A DNA stretch of 9,844 bases from Flavobacteriales bacterium UBA1959 (GTDB taxonomy: Bacteria; Bacteroidota; Bacteroidia; Flavobacteriales_D; Sanyastnellaceae). The position numbers and the translations under genes were made by a program. Below are positions 7,801-9,844 of this stretch, piece by piece. The stretch spans positions 1-9,844 of the forward strand of contig DDEH01000061.1 in assembly GCA_002336085.1 (NCBI GenBank). The letters run 5' to 3'. The notes beneath the pieces are model-generated. The model searched no databases and was not told the origin of the DNA. It was given only the letters and a program-made list of their open reading frames with translations. Each line of letters begins with the position of its first letter. Positions within the stretch are counted from its first letter, which is position 1.

Positions 7801-8347
7801 AATCACTGATGCCGACGACAACATTGTCTGGGAACGTGGCTATTCAACGGCAAATTTCACACACCGTGATACCATCTCGCTAAACCAGGGTTGTTACCGT
7901 GTCACCATTAATGACTCTGGTGACGATGGCCAAGACTTTTGGGCAAATTCAGATGGGAGCGGCTATACCCGATTGAAGAAGGTCAGTGGAGGCAACTTCA
8001 TCAATTTTGAGCCAGACTTTGGCAAGTTCGTCTCACAGGCTTTCTTTTTTCAAACAAACGTTGTGACGGTCAATGAAATTTTGGAGGTGGATGCACGCGG
8101 ACTTGTGGTCTTTCCAAATCCATCCGATGGAGAGGTGAAATTGAGACTGAGCGGATTTGCCAATGGCGACAATCTGCGCTGGTTATGCTATAATGTCATG
8201 GGACAGCAAGTGAAGTCAGGTCTCATGAGTCATGTGTCCGGTCAATTGAATGTACTAGATCTCGCATCGTTGACTCAGGGCTCTTATGCGATTGTTGTGC
8301 TCGATGAAGATGGAAGCCGTTGGACCGAGTGGGTTCAATTCCATTGA
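4856..8347 (+). CDS. Secreted PNGase F-like glycoamidase with inserted LamG domain and T9SS sorting domain
   Basis: This 1163-residue exported protein is probably a peptide-N-glycosidase, cleaving N-glycans from Asn of glycoproteins. Residues 1-22 are a signal peptide (MKIVVSFFVFIASLM... SAQ). CGEWD at 87-91 matches CDEWD of PNGase F, so Asp91 corresponds to catalytic Asp60. RFITPYG (629-635), FDVSDF and SGTPP continue the N-domain. CGEFC (739-743) matches CAEWC, so Glu741 corresponds to Glu206, and DRAAWCPG is at 780-787. All three PNGase F disulphides have partners: C74/C87, C739/C743, C765/C785. Between residues ~103 and ~620 sits an insertion holding a beta-domain of the QYLYTAxEL type (~170-280; QWLWSADEL) and a LamG domain (~300-468; AFDGNDRID to VDEFRVWSKALD). 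After residue ~830 come an Ig/CARDB-like segment and a type A T9SS sorting domain (FPNPSDGEV at 1086-1094). The Glu118 equivalent seems missing, so activity is inferred. ATG 4841 is an alternative start; 4856 gives the usual MK directly before the hydrophobic core. Confidence 0.85.
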   Translation: MKIVVSFFVFIASLMLIDVSAQEADTTWVQTYTWDSQNNPETAYDSPGRKWFDFPANDNDSSYQKILMYYNLKCFEDGTAGNLGYACGEWDYLSYSYLFDHTGELDSNQLSHPQWLIDDLTFESDTLIMNPEGGLPMDTVRWTYLDYGVVPVGSAYEAAPSDGPSDWTDLDWLTSEFPGGKMQWLWSADELDALGWEALSVSGLEFSALSGLETRDAAQWSAYWVEVDSLTEFHVGEPVASAMVFDASHSGRFIWDSPLQWNGTSHLVIECQWFGYEEAIDWSSVEGTHSPQKTWQAGTAGEFVAFDGNDRIDVSMAWLDSISDAVTLEFWQRGTEAFQPENNSICEGVNASSQREINIHLPWSNSRIYWDAGYDGGYDRIDQAANAEDYEAKWNHWAFTKDAVAGNMTVHLNGNVWHTDSNKDNAFGEMVRFHIGCDENGGNDYRGDVDEFRVWSKALDAQTIADYYDRPVDSNHPELNHLQMDLSMNYNVEVGAVGVSEEWVLHGNAGVKRHHPKDAFFNPGSMPNQQRPALTWWYGDSEEVDPVVVDHAQRIPATSVVEWTVVGNGVDPVSVDYGWPADLSRTIVTPEGDLLASFPLEGETTVYQNASLDYFSPAFDVIDRYELARFITPYGIGLTLDDDGWTWVFDVSDFAHLLRDSVELQAGNWQELLDMKFAFISGTPPRDVKRMDSFWKGQYNLASFDENITDYIFTPQEGEEMFKLRTRASGHGFGSGNNCGEFCYNNHSVKVDGDLQWSWEVMRECADNPLYPQGGTWIYDRAAWCPGAPVDTKEFELTPFVVGQDEFAVDYDITYDPDGNYRFEGQVVAYGPPNMQYDVEVSQILAPSDDKVESRLNPVCKSPKVVIRNNGADILTACTIDFGVEGGEIATYMWEGELSFMESEEVVLTYDDPILWEGEDQEWLVFEVEVSNPNGQLDQEPRNNGGSSRFHRVPTWSYSDLDDNRIIIWTKTNLAPYETSVEITDADDNIVWERGYSTANFTHRDTISLNQGCYRVTINDSGDDGQDFWANSDGSGYTRLKKVSGGNFINFEPDFGKFVSQAFFFQTNVVTVNEILEVDARGLVVFPNPSDGEVKLRLSGFANGDNLRWLCYNVMGQQVKSGLMSHVSGQLNVLDLASLTQGSYAIVVLDEDGSRWTEWVQFH

Positions 8348-8349
8348 TC

Positions 8350-8377
8350 TGAGTGAAAATATATATTTTTCGCCTCA
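8350..8377 (+). terminator. Weak AT-rich hairpin after the glycoamidase gene
   Basis: TGAG 8350-8353 pairs with CTCA 8374-8377, and GAAAA 8355-8359 pairs with TTTTC 8367-8371. T8354 is unpaired opposite G8372-C8373, and the loop is TATATAT. It begins 3 bases after the TGA stop, where a terminator would be expected. The stem is weak and is not followed by a clean T-run, so the call is tentative. Confidence 0.35.
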
Positions 8378-8393
8378 ATTGGGTAAATCTAGA

Positions 8394-8452
8394 GGGGGTG
8401 TGTTCATAATGTTTTGGTTTTTTTTGATACTACCCCCGAAAAAATGAGGGTA
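8394..8452 (+). repeat. Competing inverted repeats upstream of glutamine synthetase
   Basis: GGGGGT at 8394-8399 can pair with ACCCCC at 8432-8437. The segment TACCCCC at 8431-8437 can instead pair with GAGGGTA at 8446-8452 (one mismatch, 8-base loop GAAAAAAT). The two pairings are mutually exclusive. The second overlaps the candidate -7 box. A run of eight T (8418-8425) lies between the outer arms. The base pairing is seen directly; any operator or attenuator role is inference. Confidence 0.35.
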
Positions 8453-8458
8453 CCTTCG
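8451..8458 (+). promoter_or_regulatory. Candidate -7 box (TACCTTCG) of the glutamine synthetase gene
   Basis: TACCTTCG resembles the TAnnTTTG element with one change and lies 25 bases before the ATG at 8484. That spacing allows a short leader. The nearest upstream TTTG (8423-8426, end of the T-run) leaves 24 bases to the box, longer than the consensus 19. This is the best promoter candidate for the gene, whose distance of 136 bp from the previous stop suggests its own transcription unit. Confidence 0.4.
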
Positions 8459-8483
8459 CGAAATCATCGAAAATTCAATCTGA

Positions 8484-9844
8484 ATGAGCATTTCACGAAA
8501 AAAAGCTTTGGAAGAAGTTTTAGAGCGCACGCCTCGTGTCGCTGAGCGTCCCGACAATAAGATTTCCGCGTATTACGGTGAGAATGTGTTCAATATCACC
8601 ATGATGAAGCAGTACCTCACAGACGAAGCCTGTGACAGTATTGAAGATGCGATGGAAAACCATACATCCATCAGCCGGGACATCGCGGACCAAGTTGCAT
8701 CTGCGATGAAAGAATGGGCCATTTCTCGCGGTGCTACTCATTACACCCACTGGTTTCAGCCATTGACTGGCTCTACTGCCGAAAAGCACGATAGTTTCAT
8801 CACACCAACATCAGATGGTCGGGTGATTGAGAAATTCGATGGGTCATTGTTGGTTCAACAAGAACCAGATGCAAGTTCTTTTCCAAATGGTGGCATCCGA
8901 AATACTTTTGAGGCGCGCGGCTATTCACTGTGGGATCCCACTTCACCTGCATTTGTCTGGGAAGACACATTGTGCATTCCTACTATTTTCATCAGCTATA
9001 CGGGGTTTGCATTGGACAATAAAATGCCCATGCTCAAGGCGCTCGCTAGCATTGATGACACGGCCACTGCTGTTTGTCAATATTTCGATAAGAACATCAC
9101 GAAGGTTGTCGCCAATTTAGGGTGGGAGCAAGAATACTTTTTGGTTGACAAGGCTTTGCATGCAGCCCGTCCGGATTTGCAAATGACCGGACGCGCGTTG
9201 TTCGGAGCCGCTCCGGCAAAAGGTCAGCAGCTGGATGATCATTATTTCGGAACCATTCCAGCGCGTGCAACAGCATTTATGAAGGAGTTTGAGATGGAGT
9301 CTCACAAGTTGGGCATTCCGGTAACTACCCGTCACAACGAGGTGGCACCCAACCAATTTGAGTGTGCGCCGGTTTTTGAAGAGGCGAATCTGGCAAACGA
9401 TCATAACCTCTTGCTCATGGAGGTCATGGAACAAGTGGCGCGTCGGCACAACTTCAAGTTGCTGCTGCATGAAAAGCCCTATCCTGGATTGAATGGATCA
9501 GGAAAGCACAACAATTGGTCCCTTGGAACCAATACAGGAGTGAACCTTTTGAAGCCGGGCAATAATCCCAAAACGAATCTTCGTTTTTTGACGTTCTTCG
9601 TCAATACACTTGCTGCTTTGCACAAGCATGCAGACATCGTTCGAGCGGCGATTGCCTCGGTTGGAAATGATCACCGGTTGGGAGCAAATGAGGCCCCTCC
9701 GGCTATTATCAGCGCTTTCATCGGCTCGCAATTATCGGAACTGCTCGATGCCCTTGAGACGAGTATCAAGGCTGGTAAGTTGACGCCAGAGGACAAAACA
9801 GCATTGAAGCTTGAGATTGGCCGTATCCCTGAGGTATTGCTAGA
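8484..9844 (+). CDS. glnN: Glutamine synthetase type III (GSIII), 5' part, runs off the right edge
   Basis: The frame is open from ATG 8484 to the window end: 453 codons, about 62 % of the usual ~730-residue GSIII. The enzyme joins ammonia to glutamate with ATP in the cytoplasm and is the main ammonium-assimilation route in many Bacteroidota. Visible landmarks are HWFQPLTGSTAEKHDSF from residue 89 (GSIII-specific N-terminal region), GWEQEYFLVD at 213-222 (metal-binding Glu strand), RHNEVAPNQFE at 283-293, NGSGKHNNWS at 337-346 and GNDHRLGANEAPP at 394-406, all near-canonical for type III rather than type I or II. An in-frame TGA abuts the ATG, and the next in-frame Met pair is about 40 residues in, inside conserved sequence, so the start is secure. 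Nitrogen control is plausible; the upstream region has a TACCTTCG box and overlapping inverted repeats. No GlnB/GlnK-like gene is in view. Confidence 0.96.
   Translation, partial: MSISRKKALEEVLERTPRVAERPDNKISAYYGENVFNITMMKQYLTDEACDSIEDAMENHTSISRDIADQVASAMKEWAISRGATHYTHWFQPLTGSTAEKHDSFITPTSDGRVIEKFDGSLLVQQEPDASSFPNGGIRNTFEARGYSLWDPTSPAFVWEDTLCIPTIFISYTGFALDNKMPMLKALASIDDTATAVCQYFDKNITKVVANLGWEQEYFLVDKALHAARPDLQMTGRALFGAAPAKGQQLDDHYFGTIPARATAFMKEFEMESHKLGIPVTTRHNEVAPNQFECAPVFEEANLANDHNLLLMEVMEQVARRHNFKLLLHEKPYPGLNGSGKHNNWSLGTNTGVNLLKPGNNPKTNLRFLTFFVNTLAALHKHADIVRAAIASVGNDHRLGANEAPPAIISAFIGSQLSELLDALETSIKAGKLTPEDKTALKLEIGRIPEVLL

Noticed and set aside
241..8347. Receptor plus secreted glycoamidase as a polysaccharide-utilisation locus
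   Set aside because: There is no SusD, sulfatase, glycosidase cluster or regulator between them. Three housekeeping-type genes separate the two, so a shared locus is not supported.
8520..9731. Several open frames on both strands in the last 1.3 kb
   Set aside because: The real gene here is glutamine synthetase III, open from 8484 to the window end without a stop; the other frames are shadows of it.
1..9844. CRISPR arrays, tRNA or rRNA genes, insertion sequences
   Set aside because: Reading both strands shows no regularly spaced repeats, no cloverleaf-like segment and no transposase fragment or terminal repeats.

Overview
The window reads as chromosomal DNA of a Bacteroidota bacterium, most likely a marine-type member of Flavobacteriales or a neighbouring order; the species cannot be fixed from the sequence. 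Three things support this: a TonB-dependent receptor with an N-terminal carboxypeptidase-regulatory-like domain, a very large exported protein ending in a type IX secretion (T9SS) type A sorting domain, and a type III glutamine synthetase. Starts lack clear Shine-Dalgarno sequences, and several TAnnTTTG-like boxes (the Bacteroidota -7 element) lie just upstream of genes. All genes are on the + strand. I see no mobile element, CRISPR array, tRNA or rRNA.

Layout: (1) 1-120, the last 39 codons of a gene entering from the left, possibly dnaX. (2) 241-2673, an orphan TonB-dependent outer-membrane receptor with no SusD partner. (3) 2710-4759, a tight three-gene run: an Hsp15/HslR-like S4 RNA-binding protein, a GNAT acetyltransferase overlapping it by 4 bp (ATGA), and a class I/II PLP aminotransferase. 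(4) 4856-8347, a 1163-residue secreted protein that I identify as a PNGase F-like glycoamidase. The equivalents of catalytic Asp60 and Glu206 and all six disulphide cysteines of PNGase F can be picked out. However, the catalytic N-domain is split by an insertion of roughly 500 residues that includes a 'QWLWSADEL' beta-domain and a LamG domain. (5) 8484 to the right edge, the first ~453 codons of glutamine synthetase III.

Functionally, (2) and (4) suit an organism that takes up macromolecule fragments and de-glycosylates extracellular glycoproteins, but nothing shows that they are co-regulated. The aminotransferase and glutamine synthetase are core nitrogen metabolism. The most interesting object is the glycoamidase with its domain insertion. 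Second are the structured or regulatory intergenic stretches before it and before the glutamine synthetase gene. No gene-free stretch exceeds 300 bases.
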